DNA of 48,376 nucleotides from assembly GCF_000090795.2 (NCBI RefSeq), contig NW_003546722.1, positions 16,437-64,812 of the forward strand, read 5' to 3'. Positions within the stretch are counted from its first letter, which is position 1. Every line of letters begins with the position of its first letter. The notes beneath the pieces are model-generated. The model saw only the letters and a program-made list of their open reading frames with translations. It did no database searches and had not been told where the DNA came from. The DNA is from Amphimedon queenslandica. Taxonomy: Eukaryota > Porifera > Demospongiae > Haplosclerida > Niphatidae. Of the stretch, positions 21,012 through 31,229 are shown one piece after another. Made by a program: the position numbers and the translations under genes.

Positions 21012-22516
21012 GGTAGTCAATTGATATACTTGAAGCTGAGTTTGCTGTACTATCCTAATATAGTCTGTCGTGTTTTTTACCAGTTGTTTCTGAAAACTAC
21101 ACTCAGACCTTCATTTACAATTTTGAGTGTTCTTCTTAAGTTCTTGCAGTACCATAGTAACTTATGTATTGCCTTTTTCCTGAATGTGGTGAGAAATTAC
21201 ACATTCTTCGTGTATCTGCCAACTTTTTGAGATCATGTCTATGAACATCATGAACATGCCACTAGTACAAAGAAGGCATTGTCAATCTTAACAATGTTAT
21301 TACTAGTTTTTGTCAATAGAAGCAGTTCAGTTTCATTATAATGAAGCTGATAGTACATCAAGCAAATTTCATGAAGGTAATAAAAGTGGGAATAGACTAA
21401 TAATAAGGGAAATGATGGAAATGTAACTTTGCAAGATGATTTTAATGGACCTTTTGACAACAATGTGAATGTAAGTCTTCTTATGAGTTTTACTTCTTAC
21501 TGTGAACTGCAACACCATAAAAATAGATATTGGTCCTATCAAAAAGTGTAATGTTGGTTTTTTATACAATCGTACATGTTATGTGTAATGTTAATAATTA
21601 GATTGTACTATTTTGAAATGGCATAAAGTTGTATTGAAAATATAATTTATTCAGGTAATTCAAAATTGTGGCGACAAAAGTCTACTCACNCAAGCCAGTT
21701 CACATGGTATGATTATTTAGTCATCAAACACAATTGTAAAATATGCAGTTGTAACTGTAGCATTTGAACCTTTATGTTTACAAGCGCATTGATCACTTTA
21801 AGGAAGAGCCAGACATTAGTTTTGAAGATATAACAGCTCTTTGGGTCTCGAAGCTAAGAAAAATGTATTAGCTTCATATTCCATCTGTTAAAAGATTTCG
21901 TTTCTGATGTCTAAAATTGTATTTTATGAATACTTTGTGATGTGACAATTAACATGAAACAGTTTGAACCCAATTTATTCTGCATTTTGAACAAATACTA
22001 TGAGATCTTTGGTCCTTAAAGTCTACGGAATGTCATTAAGGAATGATTTTGCATTGTGGTCAAGCATGTAGAATTACGAATTAACGATATTAGTATACAT
22101 TTATATACAGGACCTAATAGAAGTAACTTTGGTTTGTTGATGGAAGATTGCTGGAATGTCAATTGAAAGGCAAAAGAAGAAAGTGAATGTAACCCTTACA
22201 TATGTGCCCATTTTAAAGAATATTGAGCAAATCATGCACGACAATGAAATTTTGTCACTTGTACTTGATTGTAAATTTAAAATTGTACAGTTTTATACAG
22301 ATATAAATGTCATGTATTTTATGTACAAGTAGCTGTAGTCACATTATTTTAGCAGTGATGGTTCTAAGAGGCATATGGTGATGGAACTCTATGTATAGGG
22401 AAACTTTTTCTGTGGATAATGGAGCATTGCAAATCATATTGTATTATTTTGACCTTGAGCTATGCAATCCTTTGGGTTCTAGGAAGAGCATAAAAAGTTA
22501 GGTTAGTTGCAATAGA
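21012..22516. other. Non-coding
   Basis: No gene recognised on either strand. Includes a single ambiguous base near 21690. Short hydrophobic frames (21020-21230) lack motifs. Confidence 0.45.
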
Positions 22517-22518
22517 TA

Positions 22519-22560
22519 CTGTATACGGCATATATTTCGAGGAGATTAAATTTGGCAATT
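22519..22560 (+). repeat. Left inverted end of the pogo-like element
   Basis: CTGTATACGGCATATATTT follows a TA (22517-22518). The same motif in inverted form ends at 30836 and is followed by TA. TA target duplication fits the Tc1/mariner-pogo group. Confidence 0.6.
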
Positions 22561-22728
22561 TACGCGTTTTGGAAAAATTTGCGAAATTAAAATCCACAAA
22601 ATTTTGCATGCTTCAGGTAGGTATGGTAATTAGTAAGCGGTGCTGTTCCTTCTGCACACACGTGCACATGACTCACTGACTGTGCATGTGTGCATTAGTG
22701 TATGTGTGCATGTGCCTGAACTTTAACA

Positions 22729-24242
22729 ATGGCTACTCTGTTTAGTTATTTCGAAAGAAAGGATTCGAGGGAAGATTCAGACAAAGCTCTCTTACCAGAT
22801 CCTTAAGGACCTCTGTCGTTAAAATTTCCAACCAGCAGTATTATATCAGCTAACAATGAAGTAGAGTCTGTGCTTAAACTCACTACTATGAGTGGGCCGT
22901 CTGGTAAGTGTAGGAAACATACTCGTGGTTCATATGACAGGTTTAGTCCAGAGGAAAAGGCTATTATAGCTCGTGCAGCTATTGACAATGGTGTGACAAA
23001 GACTGTCAATAAGTATGACAAGGAATTACAGGAACGCAAGCTCAAGGAAAGAACAGTTCAGACCTGGGTTAAAGAGTATAAAAGGGAGCTTCAATTGAGG
23101 AGAGATACTGGTATCAATGTGACATCATCCATTACCAAGTTGGAATGTAAGCGACAAGGAAGACCACTAATATTTGGGGAGAAACTGGAAACATATACAT
23201 GAGAATACATAACTGAGTTACGTAGAAATGGAGTGGTAGTGAATGGTGACATTGTGTAATCAGCTGCCATAGGCATTGTGAAAAAGCATGATTTCAATCT
23301 CTTACAATGTAATGGTGGCCATATTGTGTGCAATCGAGAATGGGCTATAAATTTTCTTAAAAGGCTTGGAAGAGGAGAGCCAACACAAAGACAGGAGTTA
23401 CTGTAGGACATTTTGAAATGTTAAAGGCGCAATTTATTTATGACATAGAAGTGATTATGGAAATGGAAGAAATTCCTCACGAACTAGTTATTAACTGGGA
23501 TCATATGGGGATAAATTATATTCCGGTGAGTAATTTGACCATGGCGGAAGGTGTTCATAGGGTGAAAATTGTAGGATTAGGAAATAAACGACAACTAACT
23601 GTAGTCTTTGCATGTTCACTTAATGGTGACTTTCTGCCTCCGCAAGTCATTTATGCTGGAAAGACTCCTCGGTGCTTACCTTCAGTTTCCTTTCCGAAGA
23701 GCTGGCATGTGACGTTTACTGAAAATCACTGGGCCAACGAACGGACTACTATTGATAACATACGAAAGAATCTTCTTCCTTATGTTCAAGAAACACACCA
23801 GAAATTGTCACTTTCTCCTGATCATGCAGCCCTAGTTATATATGACCGATTTAAAGGTCAATGCACTCATACTGTTCTCCAGCTTCTCTCTGACAATAGC
23901 ATTCAAATTGCAATTGTTCCAGCGAACCTTACGGATAGATTACAACCACTGGACATAAGCGTCAACAAAGCTGTTAAGGATTGCCTACACAAGCAGTTTT
24001 CTGAATAGTATTCAGAACAAGTGTGTTGTAGTGCTGTTGATAAGAGCTCTCAGTCACAGCATTCATCAAAAGATGCAGTAGTACCATCAGGATGTGGAGT
24101 TGATTTGAGCTTATCTACACTCAAACCATTGGGAGTCAAGTGGCTAGTGCAAATGCATGATCACTTTAAGGCACGCAAGGATATTATTGTGAATGGTTTC
24201 AAAAAAGCAGGAATTACTCCAACGTACAATTGCAAGCAATAA
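22729..24242 (+). pseudogene. pogo/Tigger-like transposase, several stops
   Basis: From ATG 22729 (MATLFSYFERKDSRED) the frame includes an N-terminal helix-turn-helix region (RFSPEEKAIIARAAIDNG, about 22942-22995), a second DNA-binding segment (WAINFLKRLG, about 23340) and, after a frameshift at about 23375, the DDE domain: NWDHMGINYIP (first Asp, about 23495), VIYDRFKGQCT (second Asp, about 23840) and TDRLQPLDISVNKAVKD (third Asp, about 23935). In the cut-and-paste pogo family these coordinate metal ions. In-frame stops are at 22804, 23200, 23257 and 24006. The DDE block 23418-24008 is uninterrupted. The C-terminal piece (24021-24242) follows in the same frame. Confidence 0.85.
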
Positions 24243-24600
24243 ATAAAATGTTACTTTAAAGTGTTATTACTATTATTGTGTAATTATATGATTATTTAAT
24301 AATAGCAATCTAATTGAGAAATAATTATTATAATTAATTTTCTGTATTAATTGTGACCCGATATGAGAAAACCAGGCTATCTGCAGGAATTATCATTTTG
24401 AGCTATGGGCTCATAATCACAAAAAATCTTTACCTGAGAAAAATTCATTTTATCACATAAACATGTTATATAAACAAAATCCTTTTATTTGATACCAAAA
24501 TCAGGGGTAGCAAAGCTTTCTTTGCCGAGTTATAAGCCCTTCGACATTTTTACCTTGATTGTGCACGGAGAATGATACACGGAGCGACCACGGAATAAAA

Positions 24601-27352
24601 ATGGAGGGCTTTAATGCGTCATTAGGTAACCATGGAGTCTCTATAGCAACTATTTAAAGTATAACAAAGACAAAGAAGGCTACTTTTAAAACTCTGGCTA
24701 CAGAAAGAGACATTGCTCGCTTGTTAAGTGAAGAAATAGGTCCTCGAGACAGTGACTACGTTGCTTTAGTTCGTGGGGACTACTTTTGTGATGAAACTAG
24801 TGGTAAGCTTATTCATAACACTGTTTACATACTAACTGTGAATAGCGGTTAGCTATCACAACAATGACATTCCACCACCTGTATAAATGCACAATATTAT
24901 TATATTAAACTTAGTTATACTGTGTATTTGTTAATTGATAGAGACAGACTATGAAGCAGTAGAAGATATGGAAGAAGAGGTAGAGGAAGGGAAAGAAGAG
25001 AAAGAGACAAAAGATTGTGATGAAGATAATAATACACCACTGTTTGATCCCGAGGTGGCTGTGGAGCTACAAGTATCAGATCTTGATTTAGAATCAGCGA
25101 TGCCTGAAGCTCCAGCTACTTCAACTACTCACTCTTGTGATGACATGAGGAAGGAAGACCTACAGGAGGAAGAAGAATTATCAAAGTTCTTTGAAAATGG
25201 ATGTGGCTGCTCAGATAATTGCTATGCACTGTTCAGTCACTCTTACATAAAAACATATAGATGTGACATACAAGCCATGGCAAAGCCTGTTCAAGAAATT
25301 GCTATTATGAGTCAAATGGCAGCAACATATACCATGTGGAAATTGTCGACTGGCAACCACAGGAGACAGAAAGAGAGAAAGAGGCAATTTTTTACGTTCA
25401 TGCATCAAGGTCATGAGGTTTGTAACTATGAGTGACACAACACAAAATTAATTGTTTTTCAACTAGATATGTAGAGTAACATTTCTGAAGCTACATGCAT
25501 GTGGCAAAAGCAGGTTTGAGGAAATCATGAAAAACTACAGAATGAATAGATTAATACCAAGGTATGAGACTTACAAATTAAATGTTATGTACTTAACTTT
25601 ATTAGAGTTCACGGAAATGCTGGAAAGACACCAAACCATGCTTTGACTTATCATGATATTCTCCGGGTTGTTGCTTTCATNNNNNNNNNNNNNNNNNNNN
25701 NNNNNNNNNNNNNNNNNNNNNNNNNNNNNNNNNNNNNNNNNNNNNNNNNNNNNNNNNNNNNNNNNNNNNNNNNNNNNNNNNNNNNNNNNNNNNNNNNNNN
25801 NNNNNNNNNNNNNNNNNNNNNNNNNNNNNNNNNNNNNNNNNNNNNNNNNNNNNNNNNNNNNNNNNNNNNNNNNNNNNNNNNNNNNNNNNNNNNNNNNNNN
25901 NNNNNNNNNNNNNNNNNNNNNNNNNNNNNNNNNNNNNNNNNNNNNNNNNNNNNNNNNNNNNNNNNNNNNNNNNNNNNNNNNNNNNNNNNNNNNNNNNNNN
26001 NNNNNNNNNNNNNNNNNNNNNNNNNNNNNNNNNNNNNNNNNNNNNNNNNNNNNNNNNNNNNNNNNNNNNNNNNNNNNNNNNNNNNNNNNNNNNNNNNNNN
26101 NNNNNNNNNNNNNNNNNNNNNNNNNNNNNNNNNNNNNNNNNNNNNNNNNNNNNNNNNNNNNNNNNNNNNNNNNNNNNNNNNNNNNNNNNNNNNNNNNNNN
26201 NNNNNNNNNNNNNNNNNNNNNNNNNNNNNNNNNNNNNNNNNNNNNNNNNNNNNNNNNNNNNNNNNNNNNNNNNNNNNNNNNNNNNNNNNNNNNNNNNNNN
26301 NNNNNNNNNNNNNNNNNNNNNNNNNNNNNNNNNNNNNNNNNNNNNNNNNNNNNNNNNNNNNNNNNNNNNNNNNNNNNNNNNNNNNNNNNNNNNNNNNNNN
26401 NNNNNNNNNNNNNNNNNNNNNNNNNNNNNNNNNNNNNNNNNNNNNNNNNNNNNNNNNNNNNNNNNNNNNNNNNNNNNNNNNNNNNNNNNNNNNNNNNNNN
26501 NNNNNNNNNNNNNNNNNNNNNNNNNNNNNNNNNNNNNNNNNNNNNNNNNNNNNNNNNNNNNNNNNNNAAATAATACAGTTATTCAAGTAAGTATAATACA
26601 TGCACAATAATGAACATTTTAAATGTAATTCTTTATTTTAGTACCTCTTATGGAGAGTCATGACAGGACTCGATGCATCCATTTCAATATCCTTTCTGCC
26701 AGTTGGACACAAAATTTTCTCCAGACTGGTGCTTCGGACTATTAAAGCAAAAATTCCGTAAAGCAGAGGTAGACTCATTGGATGACTTCATTCAAGTTGT
26801 AGAACATCATCTACTGTGAACAAAGCCCAACCAGTAGGAAGTAGCAATGGTGAACTCATTGTAGAAACACTTGACTGGTCTAGTTACTTTGCTACATTAT
26901 TCAAGAAAATAAAAGGCATCAAAGGCTTTCAACACTTAGTTGTAAATGCGACCTCACCTGGTGTAGTATTTGCAGCCAGACAAGCTGTAGATGGCCCAGT
27001 CACACAATTCCATTTGCTGAAGGAGGACGCTCAAATAATGGAAGATGAACTACCTAATATATTACCACCCAAGGGTATGTCAACTGAAAGGAAATGGTAC
27101 CTTTACGAAAAGATAAGATCGTTTTGCAGATACGAATGTAAAGATGTAACCTGCCCACTTCCTGATGCACCTCAACCAACAGGATCATCTCGACAATCAA
27201 CTCCAGGTGTAAATAATCCACCAGACCTTGCAATGGAGATTGAAGTACCACATTCTCCCAGGCAGTCTCTAGAACCACCTGCAACACAAAGGAAATGTGG
27301 TAATTGTTGTCAATTTGGTCATAATAGAAGAACTTGTCCATGTTATCAGTAA
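24601..27352 (+). CDS. Multi-exon transposase-like protein with C-terminal CCHC knuckle (gap in middle)
   Basis: Exons, with matching phases where tested: 24601-24627 (ATG; donor GTAACC), about 24671-24801 (donor GTAAGC, phase 1), 24942-about 25420 (acidic, then GCGCSDNCYALFSH and RQKERKRQFFTF), about 25485-25560 (VTFLKLHACGKSRFEEIM, ending LIPR) and 25605 into the gap (VHGNAGKTPNHALTYHDIL). After the gap: YLLWRVMTGLDASISISF, FSPDWCFGLLKQKFR, DWSSYFATLFKK, EKIRSFCRYECKDVTCPLP and a CCHC knuckle (C-x2-C-x4-H-x4-C, about 27295-27336), with stop at 27350. Two one-base shifts (about 26710 and 26806) break the last part. I recall this layout from abundant invertebrate transposon proteins, possibly DUF7869-type, tentatively. 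Acidic middle and zinc knuckle suggest DNA binding. It is the probable transposase of the enclosing element. Confidence 0.6.
25681..26567. other. Assembly gap (887 N)
   Basis: Run of N. It hides the middle of the transposase-like gene, probably including the catalytic region. Open frames running through the gap are artefacts. Confidence 0.99.
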
Positions 27353-27387
27353 ATGAATAACAGAAATGAGTTTGTGTAATGCACATA

Positions 27388-27616
27388 CTATTGATCCCCT
27401 TTCAACAGGAGAGGAACTAGTTTGTCTACAACAAACAGAATATTGATCCCCTGTAACAGGAGTGGAACTAGTTGATCCCCTGAAACAGGAGTGGAACTAG
27501 TTTGAATGACAAATATTCAAACTATTGATCCCCTAAAGGAGAGGAACTCGTTTGTAACGCTAAGACATACAAACTATGGATACCCTTTTTTGAAAACAAA
27601 AGTATGGAACTAGTAT
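27388..27616. repeat. Tandem repeat, about 5 copies
   Basis: TTGATCCCCT, then AACAGGAG and GGAACTAGTTTG, recur at about 27391, 27443, 27473, 27524 and (degenerate) 27577, with variable spacing of 30-55 bp. It lies between the two genes of the TTAA element, so it could be a subterminal transposase-binding array or a transcriptional boundary. Confidence 0.8.
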
Positions 27617-27852
27617 GTGCGTGAGACGTCAACATAAACACAAACACTCATTTTTGTTTAAAACGTACTAACTCAAAAGAGAAGGCCTAAGAGAAAGTTA
27701 GTCACGAAGTTATCATGCACGTGATTTGTGTTTATCTGTACAGGTGAGAGGACAGATAATAAAAATGTGTGGGAGGAGAATACCGAAATAGAAGTTATTA
27801 CGTCATTCACAGCCAATCAAAGAACACCAAGTGTCACCTGTGACCTTTAGGA

Positions 27853-27860
27853 TATAAAAT
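27853..27860 (+). promoter_or_regulatory. TATA box of the passenger gene
   Basis: TATAAAAT lies 38 bp upstream of the ATG at 27898, a spacing that gives a short 5' leader. It supports the downstream spliced ORF as a transcribed gene. Confidence 0.5.
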
Positions 27861-27897
27861 AAGACACCTGAAACTGTAAGTTCAAAATCAAAAAGTA

Positions 27898-28864
27898 ATG
27901 GCTGCCCCAATAGAGGATGTCCTCATTGAGGTCCATCCATCTGATGGTATTTGGGGAATGTGTAACCCTATAGTGGTAACTATAATGCCTTTTGTTTTTG
28001 GTAGATGAACTTGGTAAGTTGTTTGTACATGAATGTTTGTGTTGTACATTACAAGCAAAAAATAACTGTATTTATAGCAGAAAAAGATGAAGTAAGGGTG
28101 AAAGAGAAGAAAGGAGACAGAGGAGAGAGGACAGAGGAGAAAGGGGACAGAGACAAAGAGAAGAGTGGAGATAGTCGAAAGGAGAATGGTAAGATTAAAA
28201 GTTGTTTCTTAATTTTTTAATTTTAATTGTTTTGAAGAGAATCAAATGGCTTAAGTAAGTTTATTTACATGTGTGATTGTGTGACAATTTTTGTTGTGAA
28301 GCAGCTATGAGAAGAACTATTAAACTAAAAAGTAATTTTGCATTCTATTTTAGTCCTATTTACAACAATTAGGCAAGAAGAAAGAAGGCATTTAGGTAAT
28401 TAAACAATAGTTAAATTACTTGTACTTTAAATTCAAATTTCTTAACTAAAGACTTGGAACAGTTCCGGCCAGCTCTCCAAAGTAAACATAATTTTAAGTG
28501 TATATTAAAGGCTTTATGCCATTGTAAATTAGGGCAGTTGGAACTCATTGAAGAGGGCAGGAGGGAGAGGAATGGGAGTAGTGAGAAGATTGGAGAAGAA
28601 ACAGAGACAGGGGAGGAGACAGAGACAGGCGAGGAGACAGGGACAGGAGAAGAGACTGGGACAGAGAGAGACAAAAGAAAGAAATTTAAAGTATCAAAGG
28701 AGCATTATTGAAATGAGTAATCACTATAATTTTTCCTCTGCTTAGAAGAAGCGAAGGAAACACAGAGGAGGAGGTTGAGGTAAAGGTGGAAAATGTGGCA
28801 GAGGAGGGAAAGAAGGGAGGGGAGGAGGCCAAGGAGGAAGAGGAGGAGCCCCTCATCCAACAGT
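27898..28864 (+). CDS. Spliced passenger gene, Glu-rich C-terminus, unknown function
   Basis: ATG 27898 opens MAAPIEDVLIEVHPSDGIWG. Candidate exons: 27898-27961 (donor GTAACC), 28078-28188 (acceptor TTTATAG; highly charged, KEKKGDRGERTEEKGD), 28354-28395 (acceptor TATTTTAG; ends RQEERRHLG) and 28453-28711 (acceptor ACTAAAG). All junctions are phase 1 and the joined frame is open. Exon 4 encodes LEQFRPALQSKHNFKCILKA, a likely helical segment, then repeated EETETGEE motifs and a basic end. A further exon-like Glu-rich block (28746-28864, ending EEEEPLIQQ, TAA) follows an acceptor at 28745, but its junction is unresolved. No domain is recognised. The intact phasing contrasts with the broken ORFs around it. 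First-exon donor choice is uncertain (27962 or 27976). Confidence 0.55.
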
Positions 28865-29439
28865 AAGGAAAGAAACATTATGAAACATAAGAATAACAAT
28901 AATCTTCTATAGGATTCATCAGCAAGTGCAAAAACTATTAATTATTTTAACGTTAAATGTATATCCCTGAATTATAGTTCAAAATAAAAATCTAAATAAA
29001 AATATTACCTGTAAACTGAAGCAGAAGTGATGTCTGGATGTAAATGAAGTGTATGACCCAGATGATGTTATTACAGTTCACAGAAAGGACTTCATTGGCA
29101 CTAGAACACAGCAATAACTGAACAACTTTTGCAATGAAAAAACTTACTTGTATTTGAAGTTTCAATGCATGGCTGGGCTTTAGATCACTCTTAAGATGTC
29201 CAAAAAGCAAAAAAAGTAATTTAAAACGCTGCCAAGTGCTTCTTTCTTCTTTACCCGTTTATTAATAGATGTGGGTGTGGTTCACGTAGTGGGTGTGGTG
29301 ACATTTACTACGTGAATGGGTGTGACACGGAAACATTCCTAACTTCAAAGTTTTATTGCGCATTGTCATAAATGGAATGTCGTTGGAAAGGAAATTTTTT
29401 TCTCTTTTTGTAAGTACCAAAAACTGATTTTACCAAAAT
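28865..29439. other. 3' part of the TTAA element, non-coding
   Basis: AT-rich, no exon recognised. GTGGGTGTGGT-type repeats at 29268-29325 lie about 115 bp inside the right inverted end. Confidence 0.5.
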
Positions 29440-29513
29440 CCCGCAGATAGCCTGGTTTTCTCAAATCGGGTCACAATTGACGAATGTTAACATAATCATA
29501 TCAAAGTGTTTTG

Positions 29514-30634
29514 TTAATTATTTTTGAGATAATAGACTATTTCAACTGGGAACGGTGTGAGTGTTTTTGCTTCAAAACAACTTGCAAGATGATCTCTCAT
29601 CCTTTGTTGATAAAGTCGAATTGATGTATCGTGCTCAAAGAGGATAGACGTAGCTATAGCTATTGAAATAAACCACAGTCTCTAGTTCCAACTTGCTTTT
29701 GTGTTTTCATTATTTTCAGCCGAGGTTTCCTGTCGAGAAGTGGTCAAAAAATATTTGTAATTTGAGCTCTAGTTTTGGCACTAGCACTGGTGTACAGAGA
29801 ATCGTAAACCTCAACATTGTTGTCAGTACGTTTAATATTTGAAGCAACGATCCAGTGGTTAGACCGATCATGAAAAATTTGCAATCCTTGATCTCTTGTG
29901 ATTTCTAGTGTAGCAAACTTGTCATTTAATAATGTATTATGCAATCCTTTTGTACCAGGAAATTGCTTAAGGAGGACTGACTCAGCAAAAATTATATGTT
30001 GATCATTCAGAAGCTCTCCATTTAGGGTAACTGCTTGATCTAATGCTGAAAGAGTGAATGTGGGATTTCGTCCAAACAATACTTCTATACTGACTCATTG
30101 TGGAGACATTGTTCATCATCAGTAACAGCTGCCTCATCATCTGAAATAATTACACTGTGACTGGCTGTAGTTTTATCAACCTTTAGTCGTTTAATCTGTG
30201 GTTCAGAAGTTTGAGATGTGACTAGTGCTTCTTTTTATAGCAGGTACAGGCAATGGATAGTCTACACTTGGAGCACACTCCAACAAATTTTTAACCTTTT
30301 CAATATCTTGCTTCATTCCAGTAAAAGTTAATGTACAAGGTACTTCTAATCCTCCTTGAACAAGATCAGTAGAGTGCTTTCTAGCACCTGTAACATTACA
30401 ATTAATTGTTCCTCTTCTCAAAAACATACAGCAAACAGCTGAAATCTTACGAGGAACATGTCCTACTGTAGCATTGTCACCATAGATACACGATCTCTTT
30501 ATAGCAACAGCATATGGATCAAAAATGTTGCCTGGCTCCACTTCACAGGACAAGATTTCACCCAACAGAGGTATCCAAATTTCTTTATAAATGTGGTGGC
30601 CACGAATGACAGAGTCATAAACAAAAGAAAACAT
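29514..30634 (-). pseudogene. HIRAN-Ulp1 fusion protein, frameshifted
   Basis: ATG at 30634 begins a HIRAN domain (about residues 10-100): IRGHHIYKEIWIPLLGE, DPYAVAI, TVGHVPRKIS and CCMFLRRGTI. HIRAN domains, known from HLTF-type chromatin proteins, bind DNA 3' ends. After a frameshift at about 30230 a linker with a basic motif (EPQIKRLKVDK, a possible nuclear signal) and an acidic patch (ISDDEAAVTDDEQ) follow to a TAG near 30083. The same region then resumes with an Ulp1 domain: LNGELLNDQHIIFAE, NHWIVAS (His), VEVYDSLYTS (Asp) and, after a second shift near 29745, GTRDCGLF (Cys, about 29662-29685) and a C-terminal tail to TAA at 29514-29516. All catalytic residues remain. The stop is 38 bp from the TTAA element's right end. 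Confidence 0.72.
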
Positions 30635-30799
30635 AGCATCAGGCTAGAGCCATCAACATGCAAATACACGTGCATTGAAACTGACCACACCCTCATCATA
30701 TGGGCCATGCCCATAACTTTTAACCGGTTAGCTTAATCTAAATTATTACTGAAAAAATGCAAAATTTTTATTAGCAAATTTAAAATTGCAGCCAAATCG

Positions 30800-30836
30800 C
30801 AAAATTTTACACCTGCAAAATATATGCCGTATACGG
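30800..30836 (-). repeat. Right inverted end matching the pogo left end
   Basis: On the minus strand, CCGTATACGGCATATATTTT reads as the partner of 22519, flanked by TA at 30837-30838. An A/T-rich subterminal zone with GCGATTTGG-like words follows inward, as at the left end (GCGTTTTGG). Confidence 0.6.
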
Positions 30837-30891
30837 TATACACACTCTAATTATTGTACTATATAAATGATTTGACTTCTTTCATTTTAAA

Positions 30892-31229
30892 GAATCTGTC
30901 ACTGTATGCTTGGTCATTACATCAACAGAAGCCTACAAAGGCACATTCATTTGGCAGCTATTGCCATGACATCTGTTATTAAAAGGTACTTGATGGCTTC
31001 AGTCTTAGAATATATTGTAGGTGATGTCAAAAATTTGGTAAGTCATAATTGCATATAGTGTGCAATGTCATTGTGATTAACTGTATAGGATGGCGGACAT
31101 CTACTGAAACTAAATGGAAGGCAAATTTTGACATTTAAAGCTCGAAAAGTGTCTGCTGACTATCCAGCATCATGCTCATTAAATTCTATTTTTATTGTAG
31201 TCTGCCTGTCATCATTTTCTGCAAAGTAG
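30892..31229 (+). CDS. Two-exon ORF with weak histone H2A-like segment
   Basis: A pyrimidine-rich acceptor (CATTTTAAAG) at 30891 starts a frame ending at a GTAAGT donor (31038), which joins in phase 0 to an exon at 31089 (acceptor CTGTATAG), open to TAG at 31227-31229. Exon 1 contains YLMASVLEYIVGDVKNL, resembling the H2A histone-fold segment YLAAVLEYL plus an acidic helix. The rest does not match H2A. Exon 2 (DGGHLLKLNGRQILTFKARK) is unrecognised. Upstream exons are missing. It may be a fragment or chance. Confidence 0.25.

Larger units (their letters stand above)
24351..29476. mobile_element. 5.1-kb TTAA-type DNA transposon with passenger gene
   Basis: Left end TTGTGACCCGATATGAGAAA and right end (on the minus strand) TTGTGACCCGATTTGAGAAA continue matching for 37 bp with two mismatches in all (24351-24387 and 29440-29476). 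The flanks are TTAA (24347-24350) and TTGA (29477-29480), a one-mismatch target duplication compatible with Kolobok or piggyBac-type integration. Inside are a spliced transposase-like gene (24601-27352, interrupted by the gap), a 5-copy tandem repeat and a second spliced gene. The superfamily is not settled, because the catalytic core lies in the assembly gap. Confidence 0.7.

Noticed and set aside
25643-26607. Long open frames across 25643-26607 on both strands
   Set aside because: They consist almost wholly of the 887 unknown bases.
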